A stretch of 39,857 bases of DNA from positions 1 through 39,857 of the forward strand of contig NZ_BCTX01000047.1 in the NCBI RefSeq assembly GCF_001590985.1. The letters are read 5' to 3'. Both the position numbers and the translations under genes were made by a program. Shown in pieces: positions 1 through 8,048 of the stretch. This DNA comes from Novosphingobium naphthalenivorans NBRC 102051. Its GTDB lineage: Bacteria; Pseudomonadota; Alphaproteobacteria; Sphingomonadales; Sphingomonadaceae. The notes under the pieces are model-generated. The model was given only the letters and a program-made list of their open reading frames with translations, ran no database searches and was not told where the DNA came from. Numbering within the stretch: position 1 is the stretch's first letter; each line of letters opens with the position of its first letter.

Positions 1-911
1 TCCGTGGACTGATCGATCGCGGCCGACGCAAGGGGCTCAGGGCAGGGCGGTTCCTGCTGCTCGGATCGGCATCGATCGACCTCATGGCGCAATCTGGAGA
101 AAGCCTCGCGGGCCGCATCAGCTATCTCGAAATGGGCCCGCTCGATGCGCTTGAGGTGCCGGAGCAGGATTTGCCGGGTCTGTGGATCCGGGGTGGGTTT
201 CCCGACAGCTATCTCGCGCGAAGCGATCGCATCAGCCTTCGCTGGCGGCGCGACTTCATCCGCACCTATCTTGAGCGCGACATTCCCATGTTCGGCCCGC
301 GTATTGCAGCGGAGACGTTGCGACGCTTTTGGACGATGCTGGCACACCATCAGTCCGGGCTGCTCAACGCCTCGGAATTCGCGCGCAGTCTTGGCGTGGA
401 TTCCAAGACCGTCGCCAGCTACCTCGACCTCCTCGTCGATCTGCTGCTGGTTCGCAGGCTTGAGCCTTGGCACAGCAATGCCGCCAAACGCCTGACGAAG
501 TCGCCCCGCATCTATGTCCGCGACAGCGGCCTCGTCCATGCGCTGCTCAACCTGGGCGACCAGGAGGCGGTGCTGGGGCACCCCGTGGCGGGTGCGAGCT
601 GGGAAGGCTTCGCGATCGAAAGCTTGATCGCCGCCGCGCCCGAAGGGACCGTCGCGAACTTCTATAGGACCCTGGCGGGTGCGGAAATCGATCTCGTGCT
701 TACCCTGCCGCATGGCGCTCTCTGGGCCATCGAAATCAAGCGCAGCCTCGCCCCCAAAGTCGAGCGCGGATTCCACCATGCGGTTGAAGACCTTCAACCT
801 GCCCGCAGGATCGTCATCTATCCCGGCGTCGAGCGCTTCCCGATGGGACACGCCATCGAAGCAGTGCCGCTCGCGCAGGCGAGCCGTGAACTTCTCGCGC
901 TTCATGATTGA
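1..911 (+). CDS. DUF4143-type ATPase, C-terminal part (5' end outside window)
   Basis: The open frame runs in from the left edge (first full codon at 3), so the N-terminal AAA+ ATPase domain with its Walker motifs lies outside the window. What remains matches the end of the ATPase core followed by DUF4143: RFLLLGSAS, then a short linker, SGESLAGRISYLEM, a winged-helix-like stretch (SEFARSLGVDSKTVASYLDLL), and a C-terminal nuclease-like fold with EIDLVL and AIEIKRS. Known members are standalone AAA+/DUF4143 proteins of uncertain role, often carried on accessory DNA. It converges on the last gene of the transfer operon (27 bp between the two stops) and may be an insertion between that gene and the missing traH/traG. 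Family assignment is firm, function is not. Confidence 0.85.
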   Translation, partial: RGLIDRGRRKGLRAGRFLLLGSASIDLMAQSGESLAGRISYLEMGPLDALEVPEQDLPGLWIRGGFPDSYLARSDRISLRWRRDFIRTYLERDIPMFGPRIAAETLRRFWTMLAHHQSGLLNASEFARSLGVDSKTVASYLDLLVDLLLVRRLEPWHSNAAKRLTKSPRIYVRDSGLVHALLNLGDQEAVLGHPVAGASWEGFAIESLIAAAPEGTVANFYRTLAGAEIDLVLTLPHGALWAIEIKRSLAPKVERGFHHAVEDLQPARRIVIYPGVERFPMGHAIEAVPLAQASRELLALHD

Positions 912-938
912 GGCGAGGGGAGAAGGCGAAGAGGACAT

Positions 939-1526
939 TCAGCGTCTCCCTGCCGGGGAGCGACTGGGAACGCCAACGATGCCAGTGAACTTCGACATGG
1001 CCCGCACGCCCACCGCCGGCCGAACCCCGGTCAGCATTTTCGCCGCGAGGTAGAGATTGCGCGCCAGATTGGGCGCATGGTCTGTCCCGATCGCGATCGG
1101 GACGATCCGCGAGGCGTCATTGATCGGTCGGGCCCAGGCGACCGGATGCCCGACCCACGGAAGGCCAAGCCTCCCTGAGCGGATCATCGCCTCCTGCGCG
1201 CTGATTGTACGCACCTGCCAGCCGTAGCGCCGTCCAAGATCCGTCAGCTTTCGCCAGAGATCGCCGCAGGGAACGCAGCCTGGACTCGTCGTCATCTCGA
1301 CCACGAAGGCTGAGCCCTGCCCGCCCAGGGTTGCCCCGAAATCGTCCGGGAAATCTCGGGTCACGGGAACACGCGACAGCCATGCCTGCATTGTCTGGCT
1401 ATCGCTGACGGGATGGATCGCGGCGCGCATCGCCTGCTCGCGCGTGACGGTCTGCGCGGCGGCCGCCGAGCCGATCACGATCGCTATTCCGGGAAGACCG
1501 AGCAAAATCGCAAGCGAGCGCATCAT
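939..1526 (-). CDS. Secreted thioredoxin-fold protein of the conjugation operon
   Basis: 195 aa. The start is the first of two ATGs at 1526, preceded by an AAGGAAAGGA ribosome site; an upstream extension to 1664 has no signal sequence. Residues 1-24 form a signal peptide ending SAAAAQ. A CVPC motif at about residues 84-87, within FVVEMTTSPGCVPCGDLW, looks like a thioredoxin/DsbC active site. This suggests a periplasmic thiol-disulfide protein serving the many-cysteine conjugation proteins TraU, TraN and TraF. It lies in the same direction as the tra genes but is separated from traF by a vapBC module on the other strand. No confident family name; a TrbB- or TraF-like role is inferred from fold and position. 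Confidence 0.75.
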   Translation of the reverse strand: MMRSLAILLGLPGIAIVIGSAAAAQTVTREQAMRAAIHPVSDSQTMQAWLSRVPVTRDFPDDFGATLGGQGSAFVVEMTTSPGCVPCGDLWRKLTDLGRRYGWQVRTISAQEAMIRSGRLGLPWVGHPVAWARPINDASRIVPIAIGTDHAPNLARNLYLAAKMLTGVRPAVGVRAMSKFTGIVGVPSRSPAGRR

Positions 1527-1546
1527 GCCGTCCTTTCCTTGAAGGG

Positions 1547-1562
1547 AAGGAAGTTCTTCCTT
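1547..1562. promoter_or_regulatory. Perfect inverted repeat before vapB (probable operator)
   Basis: AAGGAAG-TT-CTTCCTT, 7-bp arms with a 2-bp centre, lies 27 bp before the vapB ATG and 20 bp from the divergent start at 1526. AbrB-fold antitoxins usually repress their own promoter by binding palindromes of this sort, so an autoregulatory site is the simplest reading. The same bases also hold purine-rich ribosome-site-like sequence, so an RNA hairpin is an alternative. Confidence 0.5.
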
Positions 1563-1589
1563 ACAATGGCCGATGAAAGGACTCGGCGG

Positions 1590-1841
1590 ATGAACGCGAT
1601 CACCATTACCTCCAAGGGGCAGATCACGCTGCGGAAGGAATTGCTGAGGCATCTTGGCGTCCACCCTGGGGAGAAGATCAGCATCGACAAGCTGCCGGGC
1701 GGTGAAGTCAGGATTCGGGCAGTTCGGCCTACTGGCAAAATTTCCGATGCGTTCGGCATGCTGAAGCGGGAGGGCCGCAAGTCGCTATCGATCGAGGAAA
1801 TCAATGAGATTACTGCGAAGGGCTGGGCCGGCGAACTGTGA
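1590..1841 (+). CDS. vapB: AbrB/MazE-fold antitoxin, VapB type
   Basis: 83 aa starting MNAITITSKGQITLRKELL, the SpoVT-AbrB swapped-hairpin DNA-binding domain (residues 1-45), followed by a helical tail that should wrap the toxin. Pairing with the PIN-domain gene just downstream identifies it as a VapB-type antitoxin. An in-frame ATG at 1566 would add eight residues. The start at 1590 gives the standard family N-terminus and has AAAGG about 10 bp upstream. The vapC GTG overlaps its TGA by 4 bp, so the two are translationally coupled. It lies opposite in direction to the surrounding tra genes. Confidence 0.9.
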   Translation: MNAITITSKGQITLRKELLRHLGVHPGEKISIDKLPGGEVRIRAVRPTGKISDAFGMLKREGRKSLSIEEINEITAKGWAGEL

Positions 1842-2236
1842 AGATCACGGCAGACGCCAATATTATTCTTCGAGCCCTCGTCGAAGATGACAAAATCCAG
1901 ACCCCCATCGCAAAGAGAGTGTTGGAGGAAGCTGACTTGGTCGCGCTGACGCTTCCTGCCTTGTGCGAGTTCGTCTGGGTGATGTTGAAAGGCTATAAGG
2001 AAAGCCATGAGCGGATCGCTGCAGCCATTCGCACCTTGATCGCCGCCGGCAATACCGAAGCTGACGTGGCCGCAGTGGAGGCCGGGCTCGCATTTCTCGA
2101 CGCCGGGGGCGACTTCGCCGATGGGGTCATCGCGCATGAAGGGCGATGGCTCGGGGGCGAAACCTTCGTGAGCTTCGACGAAAACGCCGTTAAGCTTGTG
2201 CAAGGAAACGGTGAAAAGGCCCGTGTCCCCGCCTGA
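1838..2236 (+). CDS. vapC: PIN-domain ribonuclease toxin VapC
   Basis: 132 aa, GTG start in a GTGA overlap with vapB. The four acidic residues expected of a PIN nuclease are present: Asp6 (TADANIILR), Glu44 (ALCEFVW), Asp95 (FADGVIA) and Asp114 (SFDENAV). VapC toxins are Mg2+-dependent endoribonucleases, commonly cutting tRNA or rRNA, held inactive by VapB. The module fills the gap between traF and the thioredoxin-like gene on the opposite strand, and its stop faces the traF stop 47 bp away. It probably acts as an addiction module for the element. The actual RNA target cannot be read from sequence. Confidence 0.92.
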   Translation: MKITADANIILRALVEDDKIQTPIAKRVLEEADLVALTLPALCEFVWVMLKGYKESHERIAAAIRTLIAAGNTEADVAAVEAGLAFLDAGGDFADGVIAHEGRWLGGETFVSFDENAVKLVQGNGEKARVPA

Positions 2237-2283
2237 TCCGGCAGCCTGCTCGATCACAGGGCATCGCATGGTGATAACCACCT

Positions 2284-3180
2284 TCATGGCCGGGGCTCCG
2301 TGCCCGCATTGACGAGATCGCCACCCAGCGCGCGTGGATCGGTCGAGGAAACCGGCCCGTTTGACAAAGCATCGAAGAAGCCGTTGTCCTCGCCGGGGCC
2401 AGTCATGAACTGCTCGGGCCGGATATCGCCGAGCAGCAGCCGCACTGCCTGGTAAGCCATCTGGGCGAGGTTCGGATAGGCCTCGACGCCCGAGGCAATG
2501 ATCATGCGCTGCTGGCTGCCCCGCCGGATCAGCATCGTGGTCGGCGTGATCTCGACACCGAACCGCTGTGTGACATCGGGGCGCCGGTCGACATCCATCA
2601 GCGTCACCTGCCAGCCCATTTCCTCCTGGAAACGCTGGACGATCGGCCACTGGACCCGGCAATAGCCGCAGGATGCGCGCGAGAACATGACCAGCGCGAA
2701 TTCGTTCGCGTGCGAGCGCAGATAGGCCCGGCGGATGGCATCCTTCTCGGCGGTGAGTTCTGAGCGGGCATCCGTCACCATCGGATTGGCGGACTTCGAG
2801 TTGAGTTCGGGGTGCGTCAACATCGCCAGTTGCGTGACGCCGGCAAAGGCACGCGCCTTGCGGCGCGCGAAGTCCTGAAGCCGCCAGAAATCGGCGACCG
2901 CATCGACCGTCAGGACCGTCGCCGCATAGTCGCGCTGCTGCTCGATCAGCTTGCGGATCTTGGGCGGCGTCCAGGTCGCCAGCTCCGCCATCGGGGGGAT
3001 CACCGGCTTCACCAGCGCATCGGGATCTTCTTTAGCGGGCGGGGCCGGCTTGGGAGCCTCATACCACCAATAACCCTGCTTGGGCCGTTCCCGGGCGCCC
3101 GGCTCCTGGGCCTCCGCCGCGGCGGAGGAAAGCAGGCCCGCCGCGGCTGCGACCGCGACCAATGGAATGGCCCCCTTCAC
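2284..3180 (-). CDS. traF: Conjugal pilus assembly protein TraF
   Basis: 298 aa from a GTG at 3180 that overlaps the TGA of the upstream peptidase gene (GTGA). Signal peptide residues 1-25 (to AAEAQ). The family's GYWWYE motif is at residues 36-41. A C-terminal thioredoxin fold carries CGYC (171-174) within VMFSRASCGYCRVQWP and a TPTTMLIRRG segment containing the usual cis-proline. F-type TraF is periplasmic and needed for pilus assembly. The F-plasmid TraF has lost its CXXC motif whereas many homologues keep it, so this copy is probably redox active. Starting further upstream would run into the peptidase gene in another frame. Confidence 0.93.
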   Translation of the reverse strand: MKGAIPLVAVAAAAGLLSSAAAEAQEPGARERPKQGYWWYEAPKPAPPAKEDPDALVKPVIPPMAELATWTPPKIRKLIEQQRDYAATVLTVDAVADFWRLQDFARRKARAFAGVTQLAMLTHPELNSKSANPMVTDARSELTAEKDAIRRAYLRSHANEFALVMFSRASCGYCRVQWPIVQRFQEEMGWQVTLMDVDRRPDVTQRFGVEITPTTMLIRRGSQQRMIIASGVEAYPNLAQMAYQAVRLLLGDIRPEQFMTGPGEDNGFFDALSNGPVSSTDPRALGGDLVNAGTEPRP

Positions 3181-3782
3181 AGCAGCTTCTCCATCCGCGT
3201 GAGGCGGCTGATCGGAACCAGCCCGAAATAGCGGCTGTCGAAACCGCGCGGGTGATGCGAGCCGACATAGACCATCCCCGGCGGGATCATGCCGCTCCAC
3301 TGAAGATGCTGGAGCCGGAGCCCATGCAGCCCGTAAGGCAGGCTCACACCGAGCAGCTCGCCGTTGCAGAAATAGCGCCCATCCCACGCGTGCGGCGCCG
3401 AGACCGATGGGGTCTCGATATGGTCGAGATGATCGCCGGGCATACACAGCGCGTGCTTGGTCACGCTGACCGGATTCGGCCCTGCGATCGGATGCCGCAG
3501 CGTGAACTTCACATAGTCGCCCCTGACGATCGGCCCCGGCGCTTCACGAACGGCCCAGGCATCGATCGAAGGGCTCATCACCAGCGTAATCTTCGGCAGC
3601 ACCAGTGCCGCGAACAGCGCGACCGGCAACACGATCGCGAACGCGCGCCATAGCCGCTCCGGCCGGGCGGGCTCGCCCATGCCCGCCGCGCCCAGCGCGA
3701 CCGCCGCCTTGCCCGGCAACCGGCACAGCCGCGGCCAGAGGCCGCGCAGCGCCTCAACGAGAACCCAGAAGAGCCTGAGCAT
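3177..3782 (-). CDS. S26-family conjugative signal peptidase (TraF/TrhF type)
   Basis: 201 aa, start at 3782 with GGAGGT 6 bp upstream, overlapping trbC by 29 bp. One membrane helix (about residues 45-67, IVLPVALFAALVLPKITLVM) is followed by the S26 boxes: a candidate nucleophile serine in LVMSPSID, a box-D lysine in TKHALCMPGD (compare LepB KR..GLPGD), and box E GSHHPRGFDSRYFGLVP. Such enzymes process or cyclise conjugative pilins; the TraA of this operon is the obvious substrate. It is unrelated to the thioredoxin-like TraF next to it despite the shared name in the literature. Confidence 0.88.
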   Translation of the reverse strand: MLRLFWVLVEALRGLWPRLCRLPGKAAVALGAAGMGEPARPERLWRAFAIVLPVALFAALVLPKITLVMSPSIDAWAVREAPGPIVRGDYVKFTLRHPIAGPNPVSVTKHALCMPGDHLDHIETPSVSAPHAWDGRYFCNGELLGVSLPYGLHGLRLQHLQWSGMIPPGMVYVGSHHPRGFDSRYFGLVPISRLTRMEKLL

Positions 3783-4611
3783 CGCGCACCTCCGCTTGTC
3801 CGCCCAATCGGGCATATTCCTCGAAGAGACCGGCAAGCGCGCTGTCGCCATAGACGACATGCGTCGCTCTCGGGCTCTCATCGTCCCGCTCGCAATAAGC
3901 CTCGGTCGGATCGCCTGGGATCATCGCCAGCGCGGGCACACGGCCCACCCCATGCTGGCGGAACACGATCGGATCGACGATGAGCTGCACATTGCGCATC
4001 GCGCAGGCCGGTCCCTCGCAGCCCGGATCGATCCGCAGGATCTGCGCCGAGAGCTTCGCCATCGGTCCGACCTTGTGCAGCCCTCCCAGCATACCGCGAA
4101 AGGCGAGCACGCCATGGACCCGTTCGAGTTGCGCGGCATAGGTCCTGAGCACGGGGATCGGCATGGACGACGAGACGAACAGGACCGGCACCCAGGCTTT
4201 GGCCGCCGGCGCTGGTGCTGCCTTGGCCAGCGCCTTCTCCTCGGAAGGTTCGAGTCCGAACGCCTGGCGCAGCCGCTTGGCCTGAGCCTCCCGCTCTGCC
4301 GCCATCCGTGCCTCGCTCGCTTCCAGCGCGGCTTTCGCGCGGGCGTCGATCACTGGCATCGCCTTCCGGGCGCGAAGCCCCTCGAAGGCGCGCCGGCGCT
4401 CCGCCTCAGTCGGCGCGGGGGGCAGATGCGGCGAGGGCACCTCGCTTGACTGCGCCTTCTGCCGTGAAACGGCGCCCTTCAGCCGCTCCATCACGACGTC
4501 GCCTTCCTTCTGCGCACGCTCGCGGGCGGAGTCCTGGGCGAGCGCCGCACTTGCAATGCTCACCGCCAGGAGCACCGCGGCGCTACGGCTTGACGGCGTT
4601 GAGATACGCAT
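3754..4611 (-). CDS. trbC: F-type conjugal pilus assembly protein TrbC
   Basis: 285 aa with a signal peptide (residues 1-25, SAALAQ), an alanine/arginine/glutamate-rich helical spacer (about 30-135), then the TrbC domain beginning VPVLFVSSSMP (141-151). This matches the family signature of a strand followed by SMP. Cysteines occur in the DPGCEGPACAMR stretch. AAGGAG lies 6 bp before the start, and the start overlaps the end of the second traN gene by 29 bp. TrbC is a periplasmic protein of F-type systems that works with TraW in pilus assembly. Confidence 0.92.
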   Translation of the reverse strand: MRISTPSSRSAAVLLAVSIASAALAQDSARERAQKEGDVVMERLKGAVSRQKAQSSEVPSPHLPPAPTEAERRRAFEGLRARKAMPVIDARAKAALEASEARMAAEREAQAKRLRQAFGLEPSEEKALAKAAPAPAAKAWVPVLFVSSSMPIPVLRTYAAQLERVHGVLAFRGMLGGLHKVGPMAKLSAQILRIDPGCEGPACAMRNVQLIVDPIVFRQHGVGRVPALAMIPGDPTEAYCERDDESPRATHVVYGDSALAGLFEEYARLGGQAEVRDAQALLGSR

Positions 4612-5794
4612 CGACGCGCTCCTTCATGTCGATCTGGATGTCGGACTGGGCGCGGGCTTCGATGTCCGCGTAATATTCGGAAAGATCCATTTTGGAGAAA
4701 TCCAGCGCCTGAAACTCTTCCGGCGTGAAGCCGCGGCACATCGGTTTCTTGGCCGTCCCCCAGAGATTGCCGTTGAACGACTTGAGCTGGGGCCGCCCCT
4801 GCTCCTGGATGATGCGGCCGAGCTTGGTGTTGAAGCAGCAATGGCCTCGCGCCTTCTGGAGGCAGATGCCGAGGAAGCTCGACGTGCAATAGCTGCCGAT
4901 CTCGTGGCAGAAGCCGGAGCTCCGCAGCATCGCGGTTTCCATGTCCTGCTGGTCACAGCCCGAGAACAGGAAGTCGATCATGAAGTTGATCGCAAGGCTG
5001 ACTGCGATCGAGGTCGGATCGAACCCTACAACGAGAGCATTGAGGCCGGCGTTGGCCGCCTGGCTCGCGGTCGCACCCGCCTGGAACGCAGCATAGGCGG
5101 CCTTCATCCCGTTGAACACGCCTTTGGCGACGGCGATCTTGGTGCTGATCGATGACAGGGACGAGCCCATGCCATCCTTCACGATCTTGCCCTTGTCCTT
5201 GCAGCAATTGGAGAGCGTGGTGCTGAGACCCGGCGGGCGGCAGCGCATGCCGCGTCCGCTGAAGATCTCGATCGTGCCCATGCAATTGCCCTCGGCGTCC
5301 ATCCCGCCGTCGGGTTCCGTGCCTGGATCGGCGATCGGCGGCTCATCCACGATCGGATTGGTCTTGATGTCGGCGCATTGGTTGGGCGAGCAGGCCGGAA
5401 CACCGCCGGTGGTTTTCGCGATGCAGGCGAGCTGAGGCCCGAGGGGACAACTATATTGGCCGGCGGCATCCGCGACACAGTCCACTTCCTGGATCGGGCA
5501 AAGGAACTGTCCCGACGGTGTCGGCGTGCAATAGGCGGTCTCGCCTGGATCGGCGGCGTCGCCATTGCCGTTGAGATCGGCCGCGCACAATTGCAGGCTT
5601 TGGGGATCACTCGGCGTTTCGCCGCCGGGTGCCGGGTCAGGCTCGGGCTGCGGTTCGACGAGCCCGGCAGCCTGGATCTGTTGCTGGGGCAGGGGTTGCG
5701 CCAGCGCGGTGCCATGCCAGCTCAAGCCAATGCCGATACCGAGCGCCACCATGCACGCAGCCGCGCGTGGACCAAGATACCAGAGGCGCGTCAT
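4583..5794 (-). CDS. traN: Mating-pair stabilisation protein TraN, second (C-terminal) gene
   Basis: 403 aa, signal peptide about 1-32 (GTALAQ). The first half is low complexity with cysteines and PxPxPDP repeats. The second half carries the cysteine-rich TraN end (LSNCCKDKGKIVKDG, SGFCHEIGSYCTSSFLGICLQKARGHCC). That pattern is typical of the C-terminus of TraN, the outer-membrane protein that contacts the recipient and stabilises mating pairs. ATG overlaps the stop of the preceding traN-like gene (ATGA). It has its own signal peptide, so the two genes make two exported proteins rather than one frameshifted TraN. Confidence 0.85.
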   Translation of the reverse strand: MTRLWYLGPRAAACMVALGIGIGLSWHGTALAQPLPQQQIQAAGLVEPQPEPDPAPGGETPSDPQSLQLCAADLNGNGDAADPGETAYCTPTPSGQFLCPIQEVDCVADAAGQYSCPLGPQLACIAKTTGGVPACSPNQCADIKTNPIVDEPPIADPGTEPDGGMDAEGNCMGTIEIFSGRGMRCRPPGLSTTLSNCCKDKGKIVKDGMGSSLSSISTKIAVAKGVFNGMKAAYAAFQAGATASQAANAGLNALVVGFDPTSIAVSLAINFMIDFLFSGCDQQDMETAMLRSSGFCHEIGSYCTSSFLGICLQKARGHCCFNTKLGRIIQEQGRPQLKSFNGNLWGTAKKPMCRGFTPEEFQALDFSKMDLSEYYADIEARAQSDIQIDMKERVDAYLNAVKP

Positions 5795-7716
5795 CGCACG
5801 GTCCCCGTGCAGACGAGGTCGGCGCCGGCGAGACGGACCGTTTGCATCATCACCACCGCTTCAGGAAAATCGTCGAGGCAGCCGCAGGCGGAAACGACCT
5901 CTTCGCCCGGCCCGGCCGGGCAGCGGTTGTCGCTGTCGCAGGCATGGTAGAAGGTGTCGTAGCCAGTCGGATTGTTTTGCTTGTTGCCGACCACGCCATC
6001 GAGCGCGGCATCGTTGTTCGTCTTGGGCGCCCGCGTCTTGCAGATGGCCTCGCAAGCCGGAACCGAGCCGCGATCGGGCAGGCTGAAGGCGCGCGTCGAT
6101 TCCACGAAGCTACCGTCGCTTTGCCGGGCCCGGTCGGCGAGCATCGTTTCGGTGGAATGATCGATGATATAGGTGCCGCGGCTCGTGTCGGGCTGCGCGA
6201 TGTCGTCGATCTTGCAGCGATAGGTGCGATCCTTGAGAAAGAAGTCTCGGGTCAACTCGGTGGGGCAGGAGACACCGCCCATGATCCGGGTCTGCGCCAG
6301 CGGCCGCAGTCCCGTCGCGACCCCGTTGATGAAGGTCTGCACGCCATCGACCAGCTCGCGGTCGATCCGGCACTGCGGATCGGCCGCAATGGTCCCGCAT
6401 CGATCGACCACCTGTTCGAGCGTCCGGCAACTGCCGTCTACGTCGACATGGACCTGGGCGAAGCCCTCTCCGCCCTCCGCGACCGCTACCCGCAGCCAGA
6501 TCTCATGATCGCCGGGCGTGAGCCAAGGCTTCAGGTCGAGATTGGGATAGCGATAGAAGGTCTTCTTCTGCTCGCATTTGCCGGGCGGCACACCCATCGA
6601 GGGCCAGTTCTCCGGTCCCGACGCGACCAGCGTGCCGTCGATGCGAACCTGTCCCCAGTCGTCCGCGAAATATTGGCTGAGCCTCGCATCGACGATGCTG
6701 TTGGCGTCGCCCACATGCAGCGTCATGCGAAAATCGATGAGACTGCAATTACCGCCGAGGCTGTTGTCCGCAGGAGAGCCCATCAGAAAGTCGAACGAGG
6801 ACCCGTTCTGGATTGTCGAATACCCGCCCGACACCCGGCTGATGATATCCTCGGCGCGGGGTTTAAGCACCGTGACCTGCCGTTCGATGGTGCAATGGCG
6901 GTATTGCAGCGCGGTGCCGACGCCGACCTGCGAAGCCGCCAGCGCCTGGAAGACCGGGCTGCCGGTCGAGGCCGAATAGGCGTCCGCAGCGATGGCGGTC
7001 GGGGTCGCACGATAGGCCGTCTGCGGCAGCGACGGATTGGCGGTGCAGGCCGTCGATTGGGCACCGACGTAGCGGATCATCGGCCCGTCGATCACCGCTT
7101 CCGCGACGCCATAGCGCGGATCGGCGGTGGTGAGCGCCCCGATCATGCCCCCGCCAAGATCGCGAAGGACCGAGGCCATATTGCCCCAGGCGAGATTCGT
7201 GCCGCAACTGTTGTTGATGCAGTAGCACCCCGATAGCTGCGGCATATCGACCTGGGTGAGCTTCAGGTTGCGTGCGCCATCGACATCCCAGCGGAAGAAA
7301 TTGCATTGATTCCAGGTGCCGGGCTGACAGGAAATGACGCCGTTGGCGCAGATGCCCGAAACCGCGACGGGCAGGCTGGTCCGGCTGTCGATCGCGCCAT
7401 CGAGATCGGTGTCGCGGGCGATGCTGATGGTGGAGAGATCGCCGCCCGACCCGGGCTGCACCAGCACCTCCATCATCGTCGCCGTCTTCTGGCACGCGAT
7501 ATTCGGCGAGAAGGTCTTGCTGTCGTCGACGGTAGCGATCGTCTGGCCCGCAAGTCCCGGCGTCACATAGTTGTTGAGCAGTGTGTCGCTGTCGCTGGTC
7601 TTTGCGCGCGACGCTGCAGCGGCGGCGCGGGCGCGCTCCTCGGCGGTCTGGGCGGCGGCGGGTACGGCAACCAGCGCCGCGAGGCAGGCGAAGGGAATGA
7701 CGCGCCTCATGGCCAT
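5791..7716 (-). CDS. traN: TraN-like mating-pair stabilisation protein, first (N-terminal) gene
   Basis: 641 aa, signal peptide about 1-22 (AVPAAAQT). More than 25 cysteines, including CYCINNSCG, FRWDVDGARN and a C-terminal CGCLDDFPEAVV block, resemble the N-terminal and central parts of TraN. GAGAGGGA lies about 5 bp before the ATG at 7716; a second ATG two codons on is an alternative. It overlaps the small gene upstream by 10 bp and the downstream traN gene by 4 bp. As TraN contacts the recipient, variation here may set mating specificity. Identity as a TraN half is a strong inference from composition and position. Confidence 0.8.
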   Translation of the reverse strand: MAMRRVIPFACLAALVAVPAAAQTAEERARAAAAASRAKTSDSDTLLNNYVTPGLAGQTIATVDDSKTFSPNIACQKTATMMEVLVQPGSGGDLSTISIARDTDLDGAIDSRTSLPVAVSGICANGVISCQPGTWNQCNFFRWDVDGARNLKLTQVDMPQLSGCYCINNSCGTNLAWGNMASVLRDLGGGMIGALTTADPRYGVAEAVIDGPMIRYVGAQSTACTANPSLPQTAYRATPTAIAADAYSASTGSPVFQALAASQVGVGTALQYRHCTIERQVTVLKPRAEDIISRVSGGYSTIQNGSSFDFLMGSPADNSLGGNCSLIDFRMTLHVGDANSIVDARLSQYFADDWGQVRIDGTLVASGPENWPSMGVPPGKCEQKKTFYRYPNLDLKPWLTPGDHEIWLRVAVAEGGEGFAQVHVDVDGSCRTLEQVVDRCGTIAADPQCRIDRELVDGVQTFINGVATGLRPLAQTRIMGGVSCPTELTRDFFLKDRTYRCKIDDIAQPDTSRGTYIIDHSTETMLADRARQSDGSFVESTRAFSLPDRGSVPACEAICKTRAPKTNNDAALDGVVGNKQNNPTGYDTFYHACDSDNRCPAGPGEEVVSACGCLDDFPEAVVMMQTVRLAGADLVCTGTVR

Positions 7717-8048
7717 GTCCCTCTCGGCTCATGTGTGCGGGAGCCGGGCCGGAAGCGCAGCATCGCGCGAAGCGGCAGGCGGGCCTCATCCGAGGCGGTC
7801 ACGCGATAGACGGCCTGCCCGTCGAAGATGGTCAGCACGGCCACCGCGGCGCGGAGTGGCTGGGGGGCGCCCTCCCGTGCCGTGGAGGGACCGGTGGCCG
7901 TGCTGACCGGGGGTGGAGCGGCGCCGAGGGGGCTGTTCGACGCCGCTCCCATCCCACGCAGCCAACCCAGGCCCTCCAGGCCTTGGCGGGCAGGCCTCCG
8001 AAGATGGCCGGCAGCGTGCGCAGGATGTTGGGGAAGCGATCTGCTCAT
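7707..8048 (-). CDS. Small conserved-position protein between traU and traN
   Basis: 113 aa, unrecognised. The ATG overlaps the traU stop (ATGA) and the 3' end overlaps traN by 10 bp, so it is embedded in the coupled operon and very likely translated. It has no signal peptide or membrane segment. The N-terminal half is arginine/proline/glycine rich; the C-terminal part (AAVAVLTIFDGQAVYRVTAS) looks folded and beta-rich. No function assigned. Confidence 0.6.
   Translation of the reverse strand: MSRSLPQHPAHAAGHLRRPARQGLEGLGWLRGMGAASNSPLGAAPPPVSTATGPSTAREGAPQPLRAAVAVLTIFDGQAVYRVTASDEARLPLRAMLRFRPGSRTHEPRGTWP

Noticed and set aside
2190..2287. ATG overlapping the traF stop (ATGA) that might start a further tra gene cut off by the vapBC insertion
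   Set aside because: The frame stays open but soon enters vapC antisense; the roughly 50 bp outside vapC are too short to identify as a gene remnant.
5629..7236. 535-codon plus-strand frame opposite traN
   Set aside because: Low-complexity Arg/Gly/Asp-rich product with no domain; traN on the other strand is well supported.
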